DNA of 64,000 nt from Leidyana gryllorum EB-2025a (lineage: Eukaryota; Apicomplexa): assembly GCA_048772705.1 (NCBI GenBank), contig JBLWGC010000104.1, positions 558,001-622,000 of the forward strand, in the 5' to 3' direction. Of this stretch, positions 11,201 through 21,219 are shown in pieces (the stretch's first letter is position 1; each line of letters opens with the position of its first letter). Position numbers and translations under genes: made by a program. A model generated the notes under the pieces. That model searched no databases, was not told where the DNA came from, and saw only the letters and a program-made list of their open reading frames with translations.

Positions 11201-11806
11201 ATATTCTGTCTGTCAGCAAAGATGGGGCGGTGTACCTCGTAACGACGATTTAACCGGATTGGGGGGTACTCTGGTGGCGGTTCGTAGCTGCTCAATGGGC
11301 GGACGTGATCACGATGATCCACACTCTCCACTTCCATTATCCGTTCGCAAAGCCGAACTATTCCATATTGGTTGGGACCCAATGGACGATGTGCCGTCTT
11401 GTGGAGGATGCGTTGGGCAGTGTCTCTGAGGGGGGACCATCCAGGGATGAGGGTACTGCCCCCCTCCCTGACTCTCGACTTGCGGGGAGGCGTCATGTCG
11501 ACATCTGGGATCAGTGGCTCGACATTGTGTCGGAATATCTGCTCGAGATCGAAAGCCGTGAGGTGCTCAACGTGAACCCCTGTGCGTTGAAGCTGAGCTA
11601 TGCCAAGAGCAGCTGGCGAGAATGTTAAAGTGTGTGTGTGCGTCTAAGTGGAGTATTGAGTTTGCTACCTGCGTACTCTACACATCTTTCTCTTTCAGCG
11701 GGAGAGACATGTATTGCGGTTCTGATAAGGTCGATGGAGGACGACTAGCGAGGGAGAGGACTCACCTCTCCAAGAGAGTATGAGTGGCATTATCAACAGG
11801 AGTCAT
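8283..11806 (-). CDS. TLDc-domain protein with LysM-like and GRAM-like segments (OXR1/NCOA7 type)
   Basis: Fourteen exons on the minus strand: 11806-11766, 11721-11669, 11612-11069, 11028-10838, 10803-10742, 10694-10551, 10431-10353, 10310-9581, 9499-9291, 9246-9090, 9041-8822, 8774-8521, 8471-8354, 8306-8283 (942 codons). The C-terminal TLDc domain is clear: LTEHMALQLSAALPPTVALR, SLLSFYRH, FGGYNPDGF, YYGSGETFVFTF, FGGGGSYAFAIDADLLQG and terminal VWGFD. Upstream, EYAFYCTPKGMVPGMLAISE and QLVTFEPD resemble the GRAM-like region before TLDc in OXR1. QLARWTTVDLRKLVKSKGW resembles a LysM motif. TLDc proteins act in oxidative-stress protection and in V-ATPase regulation. Least certain joins are the 119-nt intron 10432-10550 (acceptor GCAGAG) and the 81-nt intron 9500-9580. 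Confidence 0.8.
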
Positions 11807-11879
11807 TGGGTGCCCAGTGCACCCTGTCTTGGATCTACCCACGGCCAGACGCTTCGGGCCCACAACGCATGCCGCTGTA

Positions 11880-12860
11880 ATGAGATTGCTGGTGGTTAAT
11901 TCAGTTTTCAGGCAGCGTGCACTGGAGCAAACCATTGGAGCTCTGGCCTTGAAGAACGAGTGGGAGGTCGCTGCAGTCAAACCCGGGAATAAGAGATCTA
12001 CAATCTGCTTTACGGCGTTGTTCGCTGTTTTTGTTATAGCTGCAATCACGGGAACCTGTGCTGCTGTTGTGTTGCTTCCCCCGAAAGGCTACATTCCGAT
12101 AGCAATTTCGGCCGTGATTCTCATATGTCTAATCTATGCCATGTTGGGACGGGCAGTACTGGCTGCTCAGGTCAAAGGAGGGGCGAGGGCCGCACATCGC
12201 ATGGTTAAACTCATCAGACCTAACATGATAGTACGTCTCAGTGCTAATAATATTTTACTTTGCCATCAGATCACCACCGGGTACGGAGCGGTTGTAAGCC
12301 TGGAGAACCCGTACTTGCGTAGGCTGCCGACGCTGATTATCAATCCGAGAGTTCAATCCTTCATAACGTACATGCGGCCACTAACGCGGAAGAAGACTTT
12401 AGACAACTGGGGGTTAAACTTGTCCGACAGCAGTTTTACTGCAGTTGCCCACGATCGTCAGGACAGCAACACCCCCTTCTGGGAAACAGCTCAGTTGTGT
12501 GACTCCGCCCCAGAAGGTCACAGCACTGTGGAGATTGTCGCTTCCAAACCCAACATGGAAACAATGGACGACGAGGCGCACATTGAGAGCATCATCAAGT
12601 CCACCTTCAAAGAGGGTTGGAAGAGATTGGCAGAACGCGAGGGCGCTCGGATATTTGTCGATCCCGAAACCCATTTAGCGACAGTCGAAGTGTCCACCAG
12701 AGACCACTCCTCAGCGGGGGGAGATCCCATTCGATTCTTCTCTCCGGGGATTGAAACGGAATGGCTGAATCAGGACGATCTCCTATTCATTTGTGAGAAT
12801 GATGGGAAGGCCGCCGTCTCTCGAACAGTCACCGATCGCCAAGAAGAAGGGGTTGAGTAG
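11880..12860 (+). CDS. Unassigned two-helix membrane protein, 313 aa
   Basis: Exons 11880-12230 and 12270-12860. The 39-nt intron (GTACGT, branch-like CTAAT, CCATCAG) is a multiple of three and contains no stop, so the frame is also open if it is retained. Two adjacent membrane helices lie near residues 43-70 and 75-95 (FTALFAVFVIAAITG; IAISAVILICLIYAML), followed by a soluble C-terminal two-thirds with an acidic middle and no motif I know. The two closely spaced helices suggest a hairpin or a double-pass anchor. It starts 73 nt from the divergent TLDc gene. Its last 78 nt overlap, antisense, the last exon of the convergent nucleotidase gene. Confidence 0.55.
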   Translation: MRLLVVNSVFRQRALEQTIGALALKNEWEVAAVKPGNKRSTICFTALFAVFVIAAITGTCAAVVLLPPKGYIPIAISAVILICLIYAMLGRAVLAAQVKGGARAAHRMVKLIRPNMIVRLSANNILLCHQITTGYGAVVSLENPYLRRLPTLIINPRVQSFITYMRPLTRKKTLDNWGLNLSDSSFTAVAHDRQDSNTPFWETAQLCDSAPEGHSTVEIVASKPNMETMDDEAHIESIIKSTFKEGWKRLAEREGARIFVDPETHLATVEVSTRDHSSAGGDPIRFFSPGIETEWLNQDDLLFICENDGKAAVSRTVTDRQEEGVE

Positions 12861-13869
12861 ATTCTCCTTATTGTACTTTAGAGGTTCCGCGAGGATTCTA
12901 CCCTCTTCACTCAACTGTGGAGTGCCGTCATATCCAACTTTAGGCAACCCTCATTTTCTCACCTTATACACATGACCTCCCGCCTCCTTTAGTACAGCGT
13001 GAGCCGCGGCCGTATCCCATTCACCTGGAGCCCCTTTCTTTTCGAACCATAACGGACTGCAACCTACTGGTAGGGCCCAAGCGTGGGTACACATCCGCCT
13101 CCCCCTTGGCTATGAGGAGGAACTTGAGGGAAGATCTGAGCAGAGGTGGCGCGTCAAACAAATGACTTTCGTCTCACCCGGTTTGAACGAGCTTTGGATC
13201 TCGAAGTTGGTCAATGAATTCTTTGGTTTGCTTATTGGAGTGATTTCGCGAAGAACAAACTCGTAGATCTTTGTCTGTCCATTTGAAGCTTTGAGCTTTA
13301 ATCTTCTGAGGGGTGCCTGTGGCACCCTCACGGTACATTGCTCCCGAGTCCTTGGCTGCCCAGAATGCTTCTTTGGTCGCGGGAACTGTCACGACCCCCA
13401 TCAAGAGCTCCCCATCACCCGTAACGAGTGCGATGTTGACAGTAAAGGAGTGGTGCCCTGCAGTTTGGACGCAGATATAAATATATATCTCTCTCAGAGG
13501 TATCTGTGCCTCCTCTCCACTCACGCTGAAGGAACTCTTTGGTACCGTCCAATGGGTCGACCAACCAATATTGGTCCCAGTTTTTGCGTTCGCAGTACGG
13601 TGCTTGGACACCTTCCTCAGAGAGAACGGGAATGTTCGGTGTCAAAGTGGCGAGTTTGGCGGCTATTATTTCGTGTCCTCGGTGGTCAGCTGCAGTCACG
13701 GGTGACTTGTCCTCCTAGCTGGGATTGAATAGAGTGCAACGGTGGGAGTGTGAGTCACCTTGTACTGAGTAGTCCAGAGAGACGGGTCTTCAAAGACCTG
13801 CATGATGGCTTCACCAGCCTCATCTGCAATGTCGACTACCGCCAACGGGTCCACTGCCACTGTGATCAT
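12783..13869 (-). CDS. cysQ: 3'(2'),5'-bisphosphate nucleotidase, CysQ type
   Basis: Six exons (13869-13759, 13714-13525, 13457-13178, 13135-13068, 13024-12963, 12914-12783) encode 280 aa. Inositol-monophosphatase-superfamily motifs are intact: the acidic metal ligands in LSEEG, the signature [11 protein letters not shown], and late [29 protein letters not shown] and [19 protein letters not shown] are typical of CysQ rather than inositol phosphatases. The C-terminal [12 protein letters not shown] closes the family alignment. The enzyme removes the 3' phosphate of PAP (adenosine 3',5'-bisphosphate), a toxic by-product of sulfotransferase reactions. A CysQ next to a possible PAPS-family transporter gene is suggestive only. 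The stop lies inside the convergent neighbour. Confidence 0.85.
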
Positions 13870-14040
13870 TTTGTGCGAAAAGGAGATGCAAAAAGGGACG
13901 GCTGGGAGACATGTGTGTAAGTAATGGCTGGATCAAGTGATATTGAAATAACTCCGTATCGCTTAGTTTGATCTCTCATTCTTCCAAACTAACTCCTCTA
14001 CTGTTCTCTATCTCTTCCTTCACCTTTCCGAACAAGAACC

Positions 14041-15267
14041 ATGTGCGACTTCGAAGAAGCTCAGCCGATCGTTGTTGACAATGGTTCGGGTATGGTGAAG
14101 GCAGGTATTGCTGGCGAAGATGCTCCTGCGAATGTGTTCCCCTCGATTATTGGTCGCCCCAAGCACGCTGGTATCATGGTGGGCATGGAGAAGAAAGACT
14201 GTTACGTTGGGGACGAAGCTCAAGTCAAGCGTGGGATTCTCCATCTCACTTACCCGATCGCTCACGGTAAGTTGGATCGACGTGTGACGCCGCAGACTGT
14301 GTGATGGACAGGTGTTATTACTAACTGGGATGATATGGAGAAGATTTGGCATCACACCTTTTACAATGAGTTGCGAGTTTCCCCTGAGGAGCACCCTGTC
14401 TTGCTGACTGAAGCGCCTCTTAACCCCAAGTCTAACCGCGAGAAGATGGTCCAGATGATGTTTGAGACCTTCAGCTGCCCGGCCACCTATGTCAGTATTC
14501 AGGCTGTGCTCTCGCTGTATGCCTCCGGACGTACCACTGGTATTGTCATGGATAGCGGTGATGGTGTCTCCCACACGGTGCCTATTTACGAGGGTTTCGC
14601 CCTTCCGCATGCCGTGCTGCGCCTTGATCTCGCCGGCCGCGATCTCACTGAGTACATGATGAAACTGCTCCACTTGAGAGGCCACGCATTCACCACCTCG
14701 GCGGAGAAGGAAATCGTCAGAGACATCAAAGAGAAGTTGTGTTATATTGCTCTCGACTATGATGAAGAGATGAAGAAAGCGGAGGAGTCGGAGGAAATCG
14801 AGAAATCCTACGATCTCCCGGACGGAAACCAAATTACTGTTGGCAAAGAGCGGTTCCAGGCGCCCGAAGCTCTCTTCCGACCCACGCAGGTCGGCAAGGA
14901 AGCTCAGGGAGTCCACTGCACTACATTCAACTCCATCATGCTCTGTGATCTCGATATTCGCAAGGATCTATATGCTAACGTCGTCCTCTCCGGAGGTACC
15001 ACCATGTACGAGGGCATTGGCGAGCGTATGACCAAGGAGCTCACGGACCTCGCGCCATCTACGATGACAATTAAGGTGAGAAAGACGGGTCTTTAACAAC
15101 ATCTTCGCGCAACACCTCGTCAGGTTATCGCTCCTCCTGAGCGAAAGTTCTCTGTATGGATTGGCGGCTCTATTCTGTCGTCTCTCTCCACCTTTGCCAC
15201 TATGTGGATCACCCGAGATGAGTATGACGAATCGGGCCCGAGCATTGTTCACAGAAAGTGTATGTAA
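14041..15267 (+). CDS. act: Actin
   Basis: Three exons (14041-14266, 14312-15075, 15124-15267), introns 45 and 48 nt, encode 377 aa, the canonical actin length. The start [20 protein letters not shown] and the nucleotide-binding loops ([25 protein letters not shown]) are intact, as is the subdomain-4/1 region [16 protein letters not shown]. It forms the cytoskeletal filament. Deviations from textbook actin include KNQ-less loop changes such as IVMDSGDGV (usually LDSGDGV) and a terminal HRKCM instead of HRKCF. Exon 1 ends in the middle of the conserved [10 protein letters not shown], confirming the first splice. Confidence 0.97.
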
Positions 15268-15605
15268 ATGAGCAATGGAATCGCTCCTATTTAGTATAAT
15301 TTTGTCGGGCGTACAACAAACTGAGTGCGTCCTCGAGAAGAGAAAAGATCATATTATTCCGTAGACTTGCACTGGGGGTAGCCGTCTTAAGCTAACTGGG
15401 CGTAGAGTGCCACCTGCAACATACAGATATTCATATATAGCGAGCGGTAGCATATCGACTGGCCGTCATAGGGGGGGACACAGACCATTCGGCCCGTCTC
15501 GGGTGTTCAGCGTCGAAAGTGGTCTGTCAGTGACATGGGGCTGTCACCTAGCGACCTCAAAAAAGTGATACTTGGGGGAAAGGTGCCGAGAAAAGGAACA
15601 CTTTC
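15268..15605. other. Intergenic, 338 nt between actin and EMC10
   Basis: The interval lies downstream of actin and upstream of a same-strand gene, so it should contain the actin 3' end and the EMC10 promoter. It has a run of seven G (near 15471) and AT-rich patches but no convincing open frame, tRNA or repeat. Confidence 0.5.
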
Positions 15606-16600
15606 ATGAGGTATTTGGCACTCGTATTCGCCACTGGCTTAGCGGCTGCTCGCCAGCTGGCCATAGAGTACCAGTTACCGGGGCTCAAAGGTGAGGTCTG
15701 CCCGTTTTTGGCCATTAACAGTGTCTTATCCGCAGAATGGCAGTTGTATGCCCAAGCCGAGTACGAGGGACTTGACTCCGCGGCCACCATGGACCGTGAG
15801 TTCTCGCGAGGAAAGGTGGTCAGCAGCATCGCTGGCGATTCTCTGGCGTTGGCACAGACTATATGGGATGCTTACAAACCCGTCAGAGACCTCCCCAACC
15901 GCATCATATTCCGACTGCGCGATCCTGAACAAGATTCCTCAACGGAAGGAAGTCTGAGTTCGTTCTCCTTGAAGTCAGTGAAGAACCAAAAACGACTGGC
16001 TAAGCTCCTCAGCCATCTCGACTTTGTCGTCCAACAAGACACCAAGGGTGCTGTGATATCTGCCAGCGTCCGAGCGCCCTTTGATGAGCTCGAGGTGAGC
16101 CTCGAAATTGTTTGTTCGCTACTCTGCTGCTTCTCGACCCGTCAGAAGCTGGAAACCATTCGCAACAAAATCGGAACAGTATCTCTGGTGAAGCCATTGA
16201 AGGAGACACGGTGAGTGGTCCACACACACACGAAGGTGCTACACTTGAGGCTGATCGGCAGGGTGGTGGAAAAGTTGCCACGTGTCGTGACTGCAGAGCA
16301 GTTGGAGAAGGATGAGTCTGAGAAGGGAGCTGGAAAGCCTCAACCACGGCAGCAATCCTTCCTCGGGAAATACGTGAGTCTCAACATAACTAGCAGATAT
16401 GACAAGGAGTTTGTATGCTTCAGTGGTGGTTGATAATGGGCGGGATGTTGGTAGCTCAGTTGTTTAAGGGACCGCCTCCCGAAGAAGATACCCAACAGCA
16501 AGCCGCACCAGGTGGCCAGCAGCAGCAACCACAGCAGGCTGCAGCAGCCCCAGCAACCCGTCCAAATGTAGCCCAGCGCAAGAAGAGAGGTGGCAATTGA
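15606..16600 (+). CDS. EMC10: ER membrane protein complex subunit 10 (EMC10)
   Basis: Five exons (15606-15690, 15736-16094, 16146-16210, 16262-16373, 16424-16600) encode about 265 aa. Introns 15691-15735 and 16095-16145 are in frame and stop-free, but their GTGAG/CAG ends argue that they are spliced. MRYLALVFATGLAAARQL is a signal peptide. A beta-rich lumenal domain follows, then the diagnostic QQSFLGKYWWLIMGGMLVAQLF, where EMC10 proteins carry the FxGKYW motif leading into their single membrane helix. The Gln/Pro/Ala tail ending in KKRGGN is cytosolic. EMC10 is a lumenal-side subunit of the EMC insertase in the ER membrane. Confidence 0.8.
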
Positions 16601-16615
16601 TTTTTTTGCTTGGGT

Positions 16616-18002
16616 ATGGCCTCCTCCAAAGCCAACCTGCGGGCGTTGATGGCTCAAGAGCGAGCCCGGAAAGCCCGGGCCCGTCCAGATGCATCGGAGG
16701 AGGAACCCAGAGCCAAAGTGGCACGCTTAGATACCTCTAAACCACATCCACCACCATCTACTGAGAATGATTCGGTCAAATCAACTTTGCTACCACCACC
16801 CGCAGATCCCTTGCCCCCGGCGGGGCCGGTGGAGCTGAAGAGCATCTTAAGGCGGGCTGAGCGTCGCACGACCGTACGAAAAACTGTGCGGTTCGCGGAC
16901 AATCAGCCGACAGTACACTTGATAGAGAAATCGCCGAACATCAATACACCGCTCAGTCCCTTTCAAGAACTTATCCGAGCAGCTGGTGTGCCTCATGTGA
17001 TGCGCACAGTAAATGAGGCGAAGGATTTATGCACCTCAGCTCAATTGAAACCTACAGACATCATGGAGAGTATTCGCATGGAGCTCAAGGATCTCCTCGC
17101 CGGACCTCGGCCTCCAGCTGCCGAGGAACGGCAACGCAAGTTCTACGATATGTATTGGTGTCTCTCTGAATTCTTGGAAGCCCAGATGGCTCTCGCTGAG
17201 CTATCGGCATCAGACTCACCTCCCCCCGAGTCCGTTCACGACGAGGTGACTGATGTTCCTTCATCGCACAATGCAGAAGAAACTATGACTATAATAGCCA
17301 ATGAAGAGGACGAGGAGGAAGAGGCGCTCGGGTCCTCCCCCAGCCCCCAGTTACAACAGGAGGGGGAGTCGTTTCCGGCGGCGGTTTCACCTCCACAGCA
17401 GCAATTCGAACGGGAGTCAGTAATTACCGAAACCAATGTGGCTATCAGTAACGAAAATCACCCGTTGGGTACGACGGGGGAGAATCCGCAGCCGAAGAGT
17501 GTGGATTCGGCGGCGGACGAGGCTACGGCTGCGAAGGTATCCTCTTCACCTGAAAATCAGGATCTCGAAGCTTTCATTGCTGAGATAAATGTAACAACTC
17601 GCGAGGCGGTTATGGCTGATCAGGATGAGGTGCCCACTGAGCAATCTGTTTTGATGGCTGAACAGAAAAGGCAAACTGATCTGCAGGAAGTTGCCGTCAG
17701 TATCGATCAAGAGATACGCGATCTTGAAACGCGTGCATTGTAAGTCTATTGCTTTGCTTTGAGAAATTGTCATCATCCATCTTCTCATCAGCCGAGGGAC
17801 GCAACCCAAGGAGTTCTTATCGCGGTTGGAAGCGCGGACTCAGTCTGCAGTAGCTAATTCGAAAATTGCTTCCTCCCAGGTGGTGAACAATAATTCAAAG
17901 GCCGCTTCAGAGGAGAGCCGGGAGAGCAGCGCTGCCGAAACAGTGGATGACTTGGACTTCTTGATTGATGATCAAAGTTGGCGAATGTGGGATCGGCAGT
18001 GA
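16616..18002 (+). CDS. Unassigned acidic protein with a PP1-docking-like motif, 444 aa
   Basis: Exons 16616-17739 and 17792-18002 with a 52-nt intron. It starts only 16 nt after the EMC10 stop, on the same strand. The N-terminus is basic and helical (ANLRALMAQERARKARARP). Near residues 80-100, SILRRAERRTTVRKTVRFAD contains KTVRF, a good match to the RVxF motif through which regulators dock on protein phosphatase 1. Around residues 115-205 lies a more globular helical region. The rest is Glu/Ser/Pro-rich and probably disordered, ending in an acidic-aromatic tail (DDLDFLIDDQSWRMWD). Family is unknown; a PP1-binding nuclear protein is an inference. Confidence 0.65.
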
Positions 18003-18076
18003 GTTGCCTATATACGTACATTGATAGATAGTCAGAGGAAATCGATCGATATGAATGCGAATTCAATGCGCTTCTT

Positions 18077-21000
18077 CTACCCTAACCGCACAATATTAGC
18101 CGCCTCGTCCACCAACTGTGAGCTGCTGCTGTTTGATGAGCTGTGCTGGCTGCCTAGACTGTCACGTCTCTTTTCCCTACTTCCTTCATCCTCATCTTCC
18201 ATGTACGATGGGGGCTCCTGATAATTATTGCTCCCAGAGTGCGCTTCAAACCGCAAACCTCCAGTGTTCTCCACCTCCGCCTGCATCCGAGCCCAGTCGG
18301 CAGAGTCCTCCACTCGCCGCTCATTCGCCGGCCGCTCCGCCCAGTCCACCGGAGGCGTGGACACTAACGTGATTGGATCTCCTTTTGACACCACCTCATC
18401 TTCTTCGCTCCCCACCACTGGTGGGGGGGCAGTCTCACAACTCTCTCCACTACTCCCAGAGCCCCGTCTACCGTCTATATTTCCACACGCCGGGTCGTTG
18501 AGTGATGGTCCACTCTCAACGTCGTCTTCCTCGTGCTCCAGGTGAGTCAGACTCACTCGCACAGCCAGTTCGTCAATGTCCGGCGACTTGCCGCCTTCCC
18601 GATCTATAGTCCATTGCTCAGATTCCATCAATGGCGCCCGTCCGGCATCCATTGAGTTCTCCATCGGCACTTCCAGTCGAGTCAGCTCCGGGGGCTCCAC
18701 GCCCGGGGGCAGGAAGGTCAAACTTGACGGCGGCATATGGGATACCATCCCGAACAAGGGAAGACGAGGCCACCCCTCCTCCGATATTGAGATCCACACA
18801 TATCCCGCATGCGGCCAGAAACAGTACTTTAGATTAGCCGGTTCGATCCCGAAACAAGCCCCAAAGTATTTGAGCAAATGATAGTCTGCGAAAAGAGGTT
18901 GGTGAGTGAGTGCGCCGAACACCACTCGGCCAACGAACTCACCATCAGCGAAAACGAAGGTTACAGTATCACAGCTCTTTGTTGGTGGACTGAACAGATT
19001 CTCCGGATACAACTCATCCTCACTCGACACCAGGGTACTGCGGCAGAAGGTTGAAACTGAATAGCATCTGAGCGCTCCTCACCTGTCTTGAGAGTCTTTC
19101 AAATATATCTCGTCGAAATGCTTTTTGAAGTGCATTATGGATTCCGTCAGAGCGGGTCCGATCGAGCTCCAGGTACTGGTCAGCCCAGCAGTACACCACT
19201 GCTGCGGAGTCGGCACAACGCGTCCGGACTGCAGCGTTTATTGAACAGATCTTCTCAATAATAATTCTGGTCGCTCACCAAAAGTAACTCGCTTAGCCAA
19301 GACGCCGATGCTTCTATCTGCCGCCGACCCAAATCTGTGAGACCTGTGTCACGGCCTTGCGACACGCTGTTGTGACCAGCACGAATCATAATAATGTGCT
19401 TCTGGAAGCTGCCTTGCCACAGTGGTGGAGCATTGTACCGGAACCCGGGCGAGGCTTGCTGAGCATACCAGAAATGCTCATTGAGTAGTGACACCGGCTG
19501 ATCATTTATCAATCTCTGCTTCGAGGACGTCCATTGAACCCCGTCCTCCACAGGCACACATGGGCTGAAGGTCAGAGTTGGATTGTGATATACAGGCTGA
19601 AAGTCCTGCGGATCCAATGTATATGCGGCGTCGCCAATGATGAGAGCCGGACGCCCAGAAGCGTGGAGAGCGAGGGGCAAAACGGAACAGTGAGCCAGAT
19701 GGACAAATCTCCAGAAATGTCTCGGGAACCCGAGTTCCTCAAACACTTGGAACCGGAGGGTGTTGGCATGGCCAACATATATGCAGTGGTGAGCCCCGTG
19801 GTTCTCAGGCAGCATGACGGCCGGCGCGTTCCCCAAATACACCCCGCCGATCTTCATGGGTCCCGTCTCCAAAGGAGGAAATCGGAATGCTCTCAGTAAC
19901 GAAGCGTCGAAACCTTTGGTCAACCGAGTATCCCCGCTAAGGGTCGCCGGCTCGTAATCCATCCGTTGAGGCGTTGAAAGTGGTCCCTGGCCTCGCAGTG
20001 CTGCCGCCAAGATACTACGGGCATCTTCCATCTTGACTGACTCCCTAAAGATCACCAAGGCAATATAGTCGCAAACACCTCTAGGACCCACCGCTCGATG
20101 AATTGACGCAACTCGGCAACAGACGCCTGCGGTGGCAGCTCCATCTCGTTGATCTCGTATGGATACGGTGGGAGATGTTCGTTGAGTGTGGAGTGATTGA
20201 TGCGAACAATCTGTTCATAGGCGTGGGTCCCAAACTTGTCAGCAACTTGCTGCACTGTGGCTGCGCATTGTGAAGCGCAGGCAGTTGTGGATGTGAACAG
20301 TCCAAAAGTTCTCCGAAATCGACCAGTCAGCTGTCCCAGAAGTCTGGCCGTACAGGCCATCTGATGGATTCCCAGATTGGTGAGACCCGCATTCCGACGA
20401 TACGTATATGGCTGCGCATGACGGAAACACATAATGGTCCGCAGAAATATGGGCTCATCACACCAAGCCGGTTGTTGACCCAGAACGTGTCCTGTCAGAG
20501 CTACAAGAGGTCAATAGCGAGGTGACACAAAAACCAAACAACCACATCCAGGAGAATGAGGCCAATATATACACGCAGTACACTTACGATCGATCAGTTG
20601 CAGAGTCCGAGAGGGCTCCGAGCAGCACGCCAATAGCGTTCGGAGGGGCCTTTGAAAGAAGTCAGCGAAGATGCTTTGTTGCTTATCCCCCGTGACGAAA
20701 GCAATCATCCGGTCTGTCGGAAGCACAACGTGGTCAGCGTCGTCCCTTCCGTCCCCTTTGAATGTTCTCGCGGGCATCCCGATCGCGTGGACAGCCTCGG
20801 CATTGTCCTGTAACATAGAGAATGCGTCACCTGTCTTTCAGTCTTACACGAGGTGGCGAGTATGGAGCCAATGCTTGAACAAGATTTTCAATCGCTCCTT
20901 CCTCATGCAACGGACACTCAGGAGCCAATGTCAGTTCAATCTCAGCCATAGTTGCCGATTGGCATGTCAAAATAGCTCGACGCACTTGAGAACCCGGCAG

Positions 21001-21165
21001 AGAAACAGATGTCTGTGTCCATTTTGCACGTATTGAGCACTTCTCAAAAGGATATTGAAACCTCGCCTGGCCGCTCTGAATGAATATTCTCCGGTTGGCC
21101 CACTCTATCAACACCAATGTGTCATCTTGAGTACACGGGAGGACTGTCAGCTGCTCTGTTGGCAT
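18077..21165 (-). CDS. Tandem double histidine-phosphatase-fold protein (PGAM5-like), probably degenerate
   Basis: Seven exons (21165-20848, 20807-20588, 20500-20079, 20031-19279, 19228-19083, 19037-18943, 18885-18077) encode about 920 aa. The join at 20032-20078 is the least certain. Domain 1 opens with IMCFRHAQPYTYRRNAGLTN (RHA in place of RHG) and ends with CIYVGHANTLRFQVFEELGF and LIIGDAAYTLDP, the PGAM5-like second-His region. Domain 2 opens with IIMIRAGHNSVSQGRDTGLT, where the catalytic His of RHG is replaced (RAG), and ends with FADDYHLLKYFGACFGIEP, where the second His is Asp. A Ser/Glu-rich tail of ~200 residues follows. The last intron (57 nt) is in frame; retaining it changes domain 2. 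The layout suggests a scaffold or pseudophosphatase half fused to a possibly active half. Confidence 0.75.
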
Positions 21166-21219
21166 AACCAAATTTCATTCCCCTTTTTACACGTACATCC
21201 CTCCACACGGTTCGCATGC

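Noticed and set aside
14020-14916. 298-codon open frame antisense to actin
   Set aside because: It is an exact shadow of the highly biased actin coding sequence and has no domain, start context or splice partner.
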